From Hungatella sp. UBA4396 (GTDB lineage: Bacteria > Bacillota > Clostridia > Lachnospirales > Lachnospiraceae): DNA of 20,538 nt. Below, piece by piece: positions 1 through 5,445 of this stretch (positions within the stretch are counted from its first letter, which is position 1; every line of letters starts with the position of its first letter). The notes under the pieces are model-generated. The model was not told the origin of the DNA and ran no database searches. It worked only from the letters and a program-made list of their open reading frames with translations. The stretch lies in the NCBI GenBank assembly GCA_002389905.1, contig DGRE01000061.1, positions 1-20,538 of the forward strand. Reading direction: 5' to 3'. Made by a program: the position numbers and the translations under genes.

Positions 1-27
1 AAAAATATTATACGAGGAGATTAAGAT

Positions 28-1131
28 ATGTTAAATATTAAATATGATATTGTCGGTTCTTTTTTAAGGCCATCACAGATAAAGACAGCAAGAGCTCAAT
101 ACGCAAACGGGGAAATATCACTGGCAGAATTGAGAACCGTTGAGGATGAGGCAATTTCGGATTTGGTTGAAAAAGAAGTGACCCACGGCCTGAAATTTGT
201 AACTGACGGGGAATTCCGCCGCAGATGGTGGCATTTGGACTGGCTCAAGGAATTTGACGGCTTTACGACGAAGCATTTAACCAAAGAGCACAACGGTGTC
301 CTCAACCACATTGAGCTGGGCTACATCACCGGAAAGATTTCCTACAATCCGGACCGCTCCCACCCGGAGATCGAAGCCTACGATTTTCTTCATCGGGAAG
401 CACAGAAATACCCTGGCATAACAGCAAAGAAATGCATTTCCGGTCCCAATATGATTCTGGTGGACAACTACCTTCAGCTTGGCATTAAGGAAGTTCCCCA
501 CTATGGCAGCGATGTAGAGAGGCTGATTGAGGATATTGCCATTGCATATCAGAACGCAATTAAGGATTTGTATGCCCATGGCTGCCGGTATCTTCAGATT
601 GACGACACTTCCTGGACTTATATGATTGATGAGAGATTTTTACAGAAGGTGGCTTCTCTGGGATATGAAAAGAATGAGGTGTTAGATTGGTTCCAGCGGG
701 TATCCACCAAGGCGCTGGAAGGCAGACCTGATGACATGGTAATTGCCACTCATTTCTGTAAGGGCAATTTTAAGGGAAATCCTCTTTTTTCAGGGTTTTA
801 TAATACTGTGGCACCCATCATCAGCCAGATTCCCTATGACGGATTTTTCGTGGAATATGACGATGAGCGTTCCGGTTCCTTTGAGCCATGGGCTGTGTTA
901 AAGGGGAGTGACGCCACCTTTGTGGCCGGTCTGATTTCTACCAAGAATCCTGAATTGGAAAGTCTGGAAGACATTAAAAGAAGATATTCAGAAGTGAAGG
1001 CTGTTGTGGGAAACAATATTGCGCTTTCTCCCCAATGCGGATTTGCCTCCGTTGAAGAAGGCAACTGCATTGATGAAGAAACCCAGTGGAAAAAAATCGA
1101 TTTGCTGGTTTCCTGCAAGGATTTTCTATAA
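28..1131 (+). CDS. MetE C-terminal-domain-like methyltransferase (YxjG/YxjH type)
   Basis: A 367-aa cytosolic protein of the cobalamin-independent methionine synthase C-terminal (catalytic barrel) family. It corresponds to the short single-domain form (Bacillus YxjG/YxjH size), not full-length MetE of about 750 aa. The expected zinc ligands are visible: H242 and C244 in THFCKGN, E276 in FVEYDDE, and C337 in SPQCGF. An IDDTSW segment near residue 190 matches the family's substrate pocket. The family transfers a methyl group to a thiol such as homocysteine; the donor of the short forms is less certain and may be a methylated corrinoid or folate. The start is set by GAGGAGA at 14-20, seven bases before the ATG. 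Only 27 bases of upstream sequence are present, so an S-box or other methionine control cannot be judged. It ends 11 bases from the convergent transporter gene. Confidence 0.88.
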   Translation: MLNIKYDIVGSFLRPSQIKTARAQYANGEISLAELRTVEDEAISDLVEKEVTHGLKFVTDGEFRRRWWHLDWLKEFDGFTTKHLTKEHNGVLNHIELGYITGKISYNPDRSHPEIEAYDFLHREAQKYPGITAKKCISGPNMILVDNYLQLGIKEVPHYGSDVERLIEDIAIAYQNAIKDLYAHGCRYLQIDDTSWTYMIDERFLQKVASLGYEKNEVLDWFQRVSTKALEGRPDDMVIATHFCKGNFKGNPLFSGFYNTVAPIISQIPYDGFFVEYDDERSGSFEPWAVLKGSDATFVAGLISTKNPELESLEDIKRRYSEVKAVVGNNIALSPQCGFASVEEGNCIDEETQWKKIDLLVSCKDFL

Positions 1132-1136
1132 CAACC

Positions 1137-1153
1137 GGCTCTCAGCGGGAGCC
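1137..1153. terminator. short hairpin between convergent genes (weak terminator candidate)
   Basis: GGCTC (1137-1141) can pair with GAGCC (1149-1153) over a 7-base loop. It lies just after the stop of the methyltransferase gene and overlaps the stop of the convergent transporter gene. Only a short T run (TTTC) follows on the plus strand, so termination would be weak. Confidence 0.3.
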
Positions 1154-2026
1154 TTTCAGGCTTGACAATTCCCCAATGACTGCCCCGCCGATGATGAAGA
1201 TTCCGCCCAGGATCTGAACAGCCGACAATCTCTCCTGCAAAAAAGCTACGGCAAATACCACGGCTGACAATGGCTCTAAATAGCCGAAAATTGCAATAGT
1301 CCCGGCGGGCAGCTTCTCAATGGAAGAAAAGTAAAGATAACACCCGATTCCCGTATTAACAATTCCCAAAAATAAAACAGGGAAAAGATTCTGTGACAGG
1401 GAAGCCATGGGAAATCCCTGCTTTGCCACCATAAATACCGACAAGGTCACAAAGCTGACAATCAACTGGAGCATGGCATTTTCCAGCCCGGTGATGCTCT
1501 TGGCCTTTTTGTTGAAAATAACCATAAAAGCATACATGACCGCGGAAAGAATTCCGTAAAGGAGGCCCCAGGAAAATTCATTTTGCTGCAGGGCCTCTCC
1601 ATTGATCAAAAGCATTCCGGCTAAAACAATTCCAAATCCCATGATCCTGCCCATGCCCAGCCGTTCATGAAAAATCAGAGGGGACAGGGCCATTACAATA
1701 ACAGGACCGCAATAATATACCAGTGTCGCCATGCTGACCCCGATCTTGGTATAAGCTTCAAAGAGAAGCATCCAGCTCACTCCCATAGCCACTCCGGAAA
1801 TACTTAAAAACATCAGATGCTTTTTGTTCTGAAAGCCCTGCAATTTACCTTTGGAAAACAGGAACACTGCGATGAGAAATACACTTCCCAGCAAAGTTCT
1901 GAAAAAGACGATTTCATAGCTGTTAAGTGAAATCCTGCTTGCCACAACTCCATTGGAACCGAAAAACAGAAGGGATAAAAGGTATTTGAAATATGCCTGG
2001 GACCGTTTGCTGCCTGCCATACTCAT
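1142..2026 (-). CDS. EamA/DMT-family transporter
   Basis: A 294-aa integral membrane protein with about ten hydrophobic segments arranged as two EamA repeats. The second repeat contains the usual ending pattern FGYLEPLSAVVFA...LQERLS...GGIFIIGGAVIGE. The family exports metabolites such as amino acids or purines; the substrate cannot be read from the sequence. A longer frame runs upstream to 2071, but the ATG at 2024-2026 is preferred because AGAGGAAG sits nine bases before it and the extra 15 residues are hydrophilic and unlike the family. It is transcribed alone, toward the methyltransferase gene, from a recognisable promoter at 2094-2121. Confidence 0.88.
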   Translation of the reverse strand: MSMAGSKRSQAYFKYLLSLLFFGSNGVVASRISLNSYEIVFFRTLLGSVFLIAVFLFSKGKLQGFQNKKHLMFLSISGVAMGVSWMLLFEAYTKIGVSMATLVYYCGPVIVMALSPLIFHERLGMGRIMGFGIVLAGMLLINGEALQQNEFSWGLLYGILSAVMYAFMVIFNKKAKSITGLENAMLQLIVSFVTLSVFMVAKQGFPMASLSQNLFPVLFLGIVNTGIGCYLYFSSIEKLPAGTIAIFGYLEPLSAVVFAVAFLQERLSAVQILGGIFIIGGAVIGELSSLKGSR

Positions 2027-2061
2027 GATATGGTACTTCCTCTCTAAAATAATCTTATGTT

Positions 2062-2082
2062 GTACGCACAATAACAGCGTAC
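2062..2082. promoter_or_regulatory. inverted repeat in the leader of the EamA gene
   Basis: GTACGC (2062-2067) and GCGTAC (2077-2082) form a dyad with a 9-base centre, just downstream of the -10 box and upstream of the RBS. It could be an operator or a leader hairpin. No regulator gene is adjacent to assign it to. Confidence 0.35.
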
Positions 2083-2093
2083 TTACGCCAGAT

Positions 2094-2121
2094 AGTATAC
2101 CATATTTTTACCAATTCTCAA
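2094..2121 (-). promoter_or_regulatory. sigma-A type promoter of the EamA gene
   Basis: On the minus strand TTGAGA (2116-2121) and TATACT (2094-2099) are separated by 16 bases, about 70 bases upstream of the chosen start. Confidence 0.55.
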
Positions 2122-2156
2122 ATCAGTTTTTAGTCATCGGTTCTTTCTATAACTCA

Positions 2157-2330
2157 TCAGCCTGCAATTAAAATTTTCAATATTATACCAATCACAATGA
2201 CCGCTCCTGCTGCCGATACGATGGAATATATCTTTTTCGATTCCCTGTCTTCCTTTTCCTTAATCAGATAATAAATACCTCCTATCAAAATCATTGCTCC
2301 GATCATGATGCTGATTGCGTTAAAAATCAT
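2157..2330 (-). CDS. 57-aa two-helix membrane protein coupled to the P-type ATPase
   Basis: A small hypothetical protein with two predicted transmembrane stretches, about residues 4-22 (IMIGAMILIGGIYYL) and 38-56 (AAGAVIVIGIILKILIAG), joined by a highly charged loop (KEKEDRESKK). Its ATG (2328-2330) overlaps the TGA of the metal ATPase (2327-2329) in an ATGA arrangement, and a GGAGG lies eight bases upstream inside the ATPase 3' end. Translation is therefore almost certainly coupled to the pump. A longer frame starting at 2345 is rejected because it would read through that RBS. No family is recognised. The position suggests a small accessory or stability subunit of the pump, which is inference only. 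Confidence 0.7.
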   Translation of the reverse strand: MIFNAISIMIGAMILIGGIYYLIKEKEDRESKKIYSIVSAAGAVIVIGIILKILIAG

Positions 2331-4210
2331 ACCTTTTTCCTCCACTTTAATAATAATGATGAATTAATAATCACGGCAACAGAGCCTGCGTTGTGCACCA
2401 GAGCTCCTGCAACAGGATTCAGCGCCCCGGAAACAGCCAGGGCAATGGCAAGGAAATTCAATCCCATGGAAAATACCATGTTGTATTTAATGGTCGACAT
2501 CATCTTCCTGGAAAGTGCCAGCAAATGAGGCAGCTCCTTTACCTCATCATCCACCAGGGCAATATCTGCGGCATCTACCGCAATATCGCTTCCTATTCCT
2601 CCCATAGCAATGCCCACATCAGCCATTTTCAGAGCAGGAGCATCATTGACCCCATCACCGATCATGCAGATTTTCTCCCCGTTCTTTTGGCAGGCATCAA
2701 TCCGTTTCAGCTTATCCTCCGGCAGACAGTTTGCGTATACCTCTTCTATGTACAGCTCTCCTGCAATGGCCTTGGCAGCATTTTCATTATCCCCTGTCAG
2801 CAGAACCGGCTGCAGCTTTAATTTCTTCAACTGCTCTATCATCTGTCCGCTTTCCTTCCGAACCGTGTCCGACAGAACCACAAAACCGGCAATCTCCTGA
2901 TCAATGGCAATATAAATGACCGTACATCCCTGGGAAAAATATCTCTCCGCCTCTTCCTTCAAATCTCCAGAAAGCACCATCCCATTGGCAGAAATCATTT
3001 TTTCATTTCCGGCAAGAAGCCTTTTTCCACCAATAACAGCAGATACTCCCTCTCCCGGCATCATCTGAAACTCCTCCGCAGGCAAAACAGAGCTTCCTGT
3101 CTCCTGCTTATAACAGCGAACCACCGCCTTACCCAAAGGATGCTCTGATAACAGCTCTGCCGAGGCAATAAGCCCGTATAAATCCCGTTCTCCATACTGG
3201 GGCAGAATGCTTTTCACCTTTATAACCTGAGGATTTCCATAGGTGAGAGTCCCTGTTTTATCAAATGCTATTTTAGAAACAAGAGCCAGCCTTTCCAGGG
3301 CATCCCCTTCCCGGACCAGAAATCCGTGTCCCGTAGCATTTCCGATGGCTGCCATAATTGCCGTAGGCGTAGCCAGCACCAGAGCGCAGGGACAGAACAC
3401 AACCAGGATGGTGACGGCCCGGATCACCTCTCCCGTCATCAGCCATGTAAGGGCGGCAACTGTAAGGGCAGTCACTACAATCCAGGTGGCCCACCGGTCT
3501 GCGATGCCCACAATCTTCGCCTTTCCTGCATCTGCCGACTGAACAAGCCGGATCATCCGCTGAATAGAACTGTCCTCTCCCACCCTGGATGCCTTCATTT
3601 CAAATGCCCCGAATTGATTAGACGTTCCGCTGGACACCTCATCTCCCGCTCCCTTATCCACTGGAAGGGACTCTCCTGTCATAACCGCCTGATTGACAGA
3701 GGTCTGACCAGACACCAATATCCCATCCACCGGAATAGTTTCTCCCGGAAGCACACGGAGAATATCCCCAATCTGCACATTTGGGGCGGGAATAATCTGT
3801 TCCTGTCCGTCCCTTATGATTCTTGCGGTCTGGGGCGTCAGGCGGATGAGTTTCTCAATTCCGGCCCTGGCCTTTGCAACGGTCAAATCCTCCAGCAAAG
3901 CCCCAAGCTGCATAATAAAAGCCACCTCCCCTGCTGCAAAGTCCTCTCCAATGCAGACTGCCGCAATCAATGCCAGGGAAACAAGAACATCGGCCTTAAT
4001 GTCAAAGGCAGTGATAAGCCCTATGACCGCCTCCAGAATAATGGGAATTCCGCACAGCACAATAGCCACCCAGGCGGCATCAAAGGGCAGGGGGAGCAAG
4101 TCAAAAATACTGACCAGCAGAGCAGTCCCGGAAACTGCCAGGAGAATAATATCCTTTTTTGTACCGCCTGCTTCCATAAAACTTTCTAGTTTTACAATTA
4201 TCTTATCCAT
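2327..4210 (-). CDS. heavy-metal translocating P1B-type ATPase without N-terminal metal-binding domain
   Basis: A 627-aa membrane pump that moves a transition metal ion using ATP. Motifs in order: actuator TGES (178-181), ion-pathway CPC (273-275), phosphorylation site DKTGT (317-321), nucleotide-domain SEHP (355-358), hinge GDGVND (518-523). The last helix reads HNAGSVAVIINSS (606-618), which is neither the Cu+ type MxxSS nor the Zn/Cd type DxG signature and recalls the HN-containing subgroup to which mycobacterial CtpC belongs, so the metal is uncertain. The usual N-terminal HMA domain is absent; only about 20 residues precede the first helix. The start at 4208-4210 is set by GGGAGG five bases upstream. 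A longer frame to 4330 would run through the promoter and operators. The CsoR-type regulator lies immediately upstream and probably controls it. Confidence 0.92.
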   Translation of the reverse strand: MDKIIVKLESFMEAGGTKKDIILLAVSGTALLVSIFDLLPLPFDAAWVAIVLCGIPIILEAVIGLITAFDIKADVLVSLALIAAVCIGEDFAAGEVAFIMQLGALLEDLTVAKARAGIEKLIRLTPQTARIIRDGQEQIIPAPNVQIGDILRVLPGETIPVDGILVSGQTSVNQAVMTGESLPVDKGAGDEVSSGTSNQFGAFEMKASRVGEDSSIQRMIRLVQSADAGKAKIVGIADRWATWIVVTALTVAALTWLMTGEVIRAVTILVVFCPCALVLATPTAIMAAIGNATGHGFLVREGDALERLALVSKIAFDKTGTLTYGNPQVIKVKSILPQYGERDLYGLIASAELLSEHPLGKAVVRCYKQETGSSVLPAEEFQMMPGEGVSAVIGGKRLLAGNEKMISANGMVLSGDLKEEAERYFSQGCTVIYIAIDQEIAGFVVLSDTVRKESGQMIEQLKKLKLQPVLLTGDNENAAKAIAGELYIEEVYANCLPEDKLKRIDACQKNGEKICMIGDGVNDAPALKMADVGIAMGGIGSDIAVDAADIALVDDEVKELPHLLALSRKMMSTIKYNMVFSMGLNFLAIALAVSGALNPVAGALVHNAGSVAVIINSSLLLKWRKKV

Positions 4211-4225
4211 AGAAACCTCCCTTTT

Positions 4226-4241
4226 ATACCCATAGGGGTAT
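4226..4241 (-). promoter_or_regulatory. CsoR-type operator, proximal copy (ATPase promoter)
   Basis: ATACCCATAGGGGTAT is an imperfect palindrome with the GC tract and AT-rich ends typical of CsoR/RcnR-family operators. It lies between the -10 region and the RBS of the ATPase gene. The same motif occurs at 4252-4267 and 4618-4633. Confidence 0.75.
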
Positions 4242-4248
4242 ATGTACA

Positions 4249-4278
4249 TTGATACCATAGGGGGTATGGGTTTGTCAA
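4249..4278 (-). promoter_or_regulatory. promoter of the ATPase gene
   Basis: On the minus strand a consensus TTGACA (4273-4278) is followed after 18 bases by TATCAA (4249-4254). The distal operator fills the spacer, so a bound repressor would block RNA polymerase directly. Confidence 0.6.
4252..4267 (-). promoter_or_regulatory. CsoR-type operator, distal copy (ATPase promoter spacer)
   Basis: ATACCATAGGGGGTAT lies between the -35 and -10 boxes of the ATPase promoter. It differs from the proximal copy only in the balance of C and G in the centre. Confidence 0.75.
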
Positions 4279-4318
4279 GAAAAAAAAAGAAAAACAGCCA
4301 TTGAAAAAACGGCTGTTT
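4277..4318 (-). terminator. intrinsic terminator of the csoR-like gene
   Basis: On the minus strand AAACAGCC (4311-4318) pairs with GGCTGTTT (4292-4299) over an 11-base loop and is followed by a long T-rich run (about 4277-4291). It lies 12 bases past the regulator stop codon. Its T run touches the -35 box of the ATPase promoter, so the two genes appear to be separate transcription units packed edge to edge. Confidence 0.85.
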
Positions 4319-4329
4319 ATGCACTGGCA

Positions 4330-4605
4330 CTAAGTAAGATTTGCAAATCGCTCCACTGCTTTTGTGAAATTTTCAATTGTCTTGTCCGCATCACCGTGTT
4401 CAATCCCATCCCGCACACAGTGCCTGATATGTCCCTCCAGCACCAACTGTCCTGCCTTGTGCAGTGCGGATTTGGCAGCATTGATCTGGGAAAGGATGTC
4501 CTCGCAGGGAACATCTTCATCCACCATCCGGTCAATGGCCTGCACCTGACCCACGATTTTTTTCAATCTGCGGTGCAGATTTTCTGAATCCATACATTGC
4601 TTCAT
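4330..4605 (-). CDS. CsoR-family metal-sensing transcriptional repressor
   Basis: A 91-aa all-helical DNA-binding protein of the CsoR/RcnR family (DUF156). The metal-site pattern is C34, H59, C63 (PCED..., EGHIRHC). The spacing is the same as the Cu(I)-binding C36-H61-C65 triad of CsoR, and unlike the His-rich sites of RcnR/FrmR. It should repress its own gene and the ATPase until metal binds. The start at 4603-4605 has GGAGGT six bases upstream; longer in-frame extensions run into the operator and promoter. The triad suggests copper, but the neighbouring pump does not carry a clear copper signature, so the metal is left open. Confidence 0.9.
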   Translation of the reverse strand: MKQCMDSENLHRRLKKIVGQVQAIDRMVDEDVPCEDILSQINAAKSALHKAGQLVLEGHIRHCVRDGIEHGDADKTIENFTKAVERFANLT

Positions 4606-4617
4606 GCTTCCACCTCC

Positions 4618-4633
4618 ATACCAATAGGGGTAT
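4618..4633 (-). promoter_or_regulatory. CsoR-type operator in the csoR-like leader
   Basis: ATACCAATAGGGGTAT lies between the -10 box (4640-4645) and the RBS of the regulator gene. It is the third copy of the motif and indicates autoregulation. Confidence 0.75.
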
Positions 4634-4639
4634 GTGTAC

Positions 4640-4668
4640 ATCTTACGTCCAATGCCCATCTTTGTCAA
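4640..4668 (-). promoter_or_regulatory. promoter of the csoR-like gene
   Basis: On the minus strand TTGACA (4663-4668), a 17-base spacer and TAAGAT (4640-4645) make a near-consensus housekeeping promoter. The leader to the start codon is about 30 bases. Confidence 0.75.
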
Positions 4669-4731
4669 GAGCGGATCAGTTCCGGCCGACCTTGCGCAAA
4701 TAATGATTGCTGGATATTTTATAAAAATGAC

Positions 4732-4760
4732 TTGAAATTGAGAAGAGAATTAGCTATAAT
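4732..4760 (+). promoter_or_regulatory. promoter of the antisense antitoxin RNA
   Basis: TTGAAA (4732-4737), a 17-base spacer and a perfect TATAAT (4755-4760). No protein start or RBS follows, but a structured stretch ending in a terminator does, as expected for a small RNA gene. Confidence 0.8.
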
Positions 4761-4766
4761 AGAAAT

Positions 4767-4872
4767 ATAAAAGAAAGCACCCACTCCAAAAGTGGATGCT
4801 CTCAAGGTTAAGTGCTAAATGTCCTTACGGACACCGCTCACCCTGTTTGCCGACAGGGTGGGCATTTTTATT
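4767..4872 (+). ncRNA. antisense RNA antitoxin of a type I toxin-antitoxin locus
   Basis: A predicted RNA of about 105 nt starting seven bases after the TATAAT at 4755-4760. It folds into three hairpins: 4777-4799 (GCACCCACT with AGTGGATGC), a small GTCC/GGAC stem near 4821-4832, and an intrinsic terminator CACCCTG/CAGGGTG (4839-4860) followed by ATTTTTATTTTC. It is complementary to the 3' untranslated part of the holin-like toxin mRNA and reaches the toxin stop codon (4868-4870). Such tail-to-tail overlap is known for TxpA/RatA. Its strong promoter against a weaker toxin promoter fits an excess of antitoxin RNA. Ends are estimated from promoter and terminator positions. Confidence 0.75.
4770..4799 (-). 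terminator. terminator of the toxin mRNA
   Basis: On the minus strand GCATCCACT (4791-4799) pairs with AGTGGGTGC (4777-4785) over a 5-base loop, followed by TTTCTTTTAT. This would end the toxin transcript close to the antisense RNA start site, so the antisense RNA would be covered almost end to end by the toxin mRNA. Confidence 0.6.
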
Positions 4873-4984
4873 TTCTCTTGTTTCTCTTATCGAGAAAGGC
4901 AAGAAACGCTACAATCAAGCTACCAAAGGATATCAGCAGAGCTAATATCTCAATGAAAATCATAATGACTTCATATGCTGTCAT
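4868..4984 (-). CDS. 38-aa holin-like toxin (Hol-Tox family, type I TA)
   Basis: A very short membrane peptide beginning MTAYEVIMIF and ending FLDKRNKRK: one hydrophobic helix (about residues 6-30) with a strongly basic tail. Size, N-terminal YE motif and C-terminal charge match the 'putative holin-like toxin' family, related in type to TxpA/Fst toxins that damage the membrane. An excellent RBS, AAAGGAGG, lies eight bases before the ATG. The gene has its own minus-strand promoter (5075-5103) with a LexA-like box in the spacer. An antisense RNA gene faces its 3' end. The leader contains CCTCCC (5035-5040), able to pair with the RBS. Together these are the hallmarks of a type I toxin held off by RNA structure and antisense RNA. 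Confidence 0.85.
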   Translation of the reverse strand: MTAYEVIMIFIEILALLISFGSLIVAFLAFLDKRNKRK

Positions 4985-4985
4985 G

Positions 4986-5045
4986 GGCGCTACCTCCTTT
5001 CCTATGTATTCCGGTAAACCGGTATTACACCTTCGGGAGGCTGCC
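4986..5045 (-). promoter_or_regulatory. toxin mRNA leader with possible RBS-sequestering stem
   Basis: On the minus strand GGCAGCCTCCC (5035-5045) can pair with GGAGGTAGCGCC (4986-4997), which contains the Shine-Dalgarno sequence. The core is CCTCC with GGAGG, extended by GGC with GCC. A separate self-complementary block CCGGTAAACCGG (5011-5022) lies between. Such leaders keep full-length type I toxin mRNAs translationally silent until processed. Folding was judged by eye. Confidence 0.5.
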
Positions 5046-5074
5046 ATTCCTGTCGTGAGTGCTTTCCTGATCTC

Positions 5075-5103
5075 ATTTTACCACAAGAACATACGTTTGG
5101 CAA
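5075..5103 (-). promoter_or_regulatory. promoter of the holin-like toxin
   Basis: On the minus strand TTGCCA (5098-5103), a 17-base spacer and TAAAAT (5075-5080). The predicted leader is about 85 nt, longer than for ordinary genes here. Confidence 0.7.
5086..5099. promoter_or_regulatory. LexA/DinR-like SOS box in the toxin promoter
   Basis: AGAACATACGTTTG matches the Gram-positive SOS box CGAAC-RNRY-GTTYG at all positions except the first base: GAAC, ATAC (R-N-R-Y) and GTTT. It lies in the spacer between the -35 and -10 boxes, where LexA binding would exclude polymerase. The match was made by eye; no other SOS box was noticed in the window. Confidence 0.55.
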
Positions 5104-5125
5104 TCATGCTTTCTTTTTTTTACAA

Positions 5126-5389
5126 TTAACCGGTTCTTTGATCGCGACGGTAATCAAGGTCAAAACGCCCCTGGAAATCGCCGTAAGCTCCACGGTTACC
5201 GGTGAAATCGGCGGAAATGTCATCAAGCTTCAGGAAATGCTGGATATTATCATGCCCTCATTCTTAAGTCTTCTGGTCACAATCGTAGTTTACCGTGTCC
5301 TAAAAAAAACAAACGGCAGCCATGCGGCCCTTATCATTATCAGCATGATGGTCATTACCATCATCTTGAAATTCCTTGGCATCTTATAA
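5126..5389 (+). pseudogene. 3' remnant of a PTS mannose/fructose/sorbose-family IID component gene
   Basis: About 87 residues (from LTGSLIATVIKVKTP, ending in ILKFLGIL) match the C-terminal third of PTS IID proteins such as ManZ. The recognisable core is the amphipathic LQEMLDIIMPSFLSLLVTIVVY segment, aligned with the TILDQLMPGLVPLLLT region of ManZ, and then a final hydrophobic helix. Family members are about 270 residues, so roughly 180 residues are missing. No AGGAGG precedes the first possible TTG at 5138, and the frame simply continues into toxin-promoter DNA. No IIA, IIB or IIC genes are present. It is therefore a dead fragment, cut at about 5104-5126 where the toxin-antitoxin locus begins. 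Confidence 0.75.
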
Positions 5390-5401
5390 TTCCACTTACA
5401 T

Positions 5402-5445
5402 AAAAAATCGTGTTTTCCGGAACAAACCAGAAAACACGATTTTTT
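5402..5445. terminator. bidirectional intrinsic terminator
   Basis: A perfect 16-bp stem, AAAAAATCGTGTTTTC (5402-5417) with GAAAACACGATTTTTT (5430-5445), and a 12-base loop. A/T runs at both ends allow termination in both directions. It serves the IID remnant (+) and the HD-GYP gene (-), whose stop codon begins at its edge. Confidence 0.9.

Noticed and set aside
1..27. A possible SAM riboswitch before the MetE-like gene
   Set aside because: Only 27 bases are available and they show just the RBS.
3326..4189. A 287-codon plus-strand open frame
   Set aside because: It lies wholly inside the metal ATPase on the other strand. Its Cys/His/Ser-rich composition is typical of an antisense shadow.
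4211..4330. A 40-residue N-terminal extension of the ATPase
   Set aside because: It would read through the promoter, both operators and the upstream terminator, and there is a good RBS at the later ATG.
4812..5129. A 105-codon plus-strand open frame across the toxin locus
   Set aside because: It is antisense to the toxin gene, has no RBS, and is explained by the antitoxin RNA and the toxin promoter.
5138..5389. A genuine 83-aa small membrane protein
   Set aside because: The sequence matches the C-terminus of PTS IID proteins, has no RBS, and the frame stays open upstream into toxin-promoter DNA.
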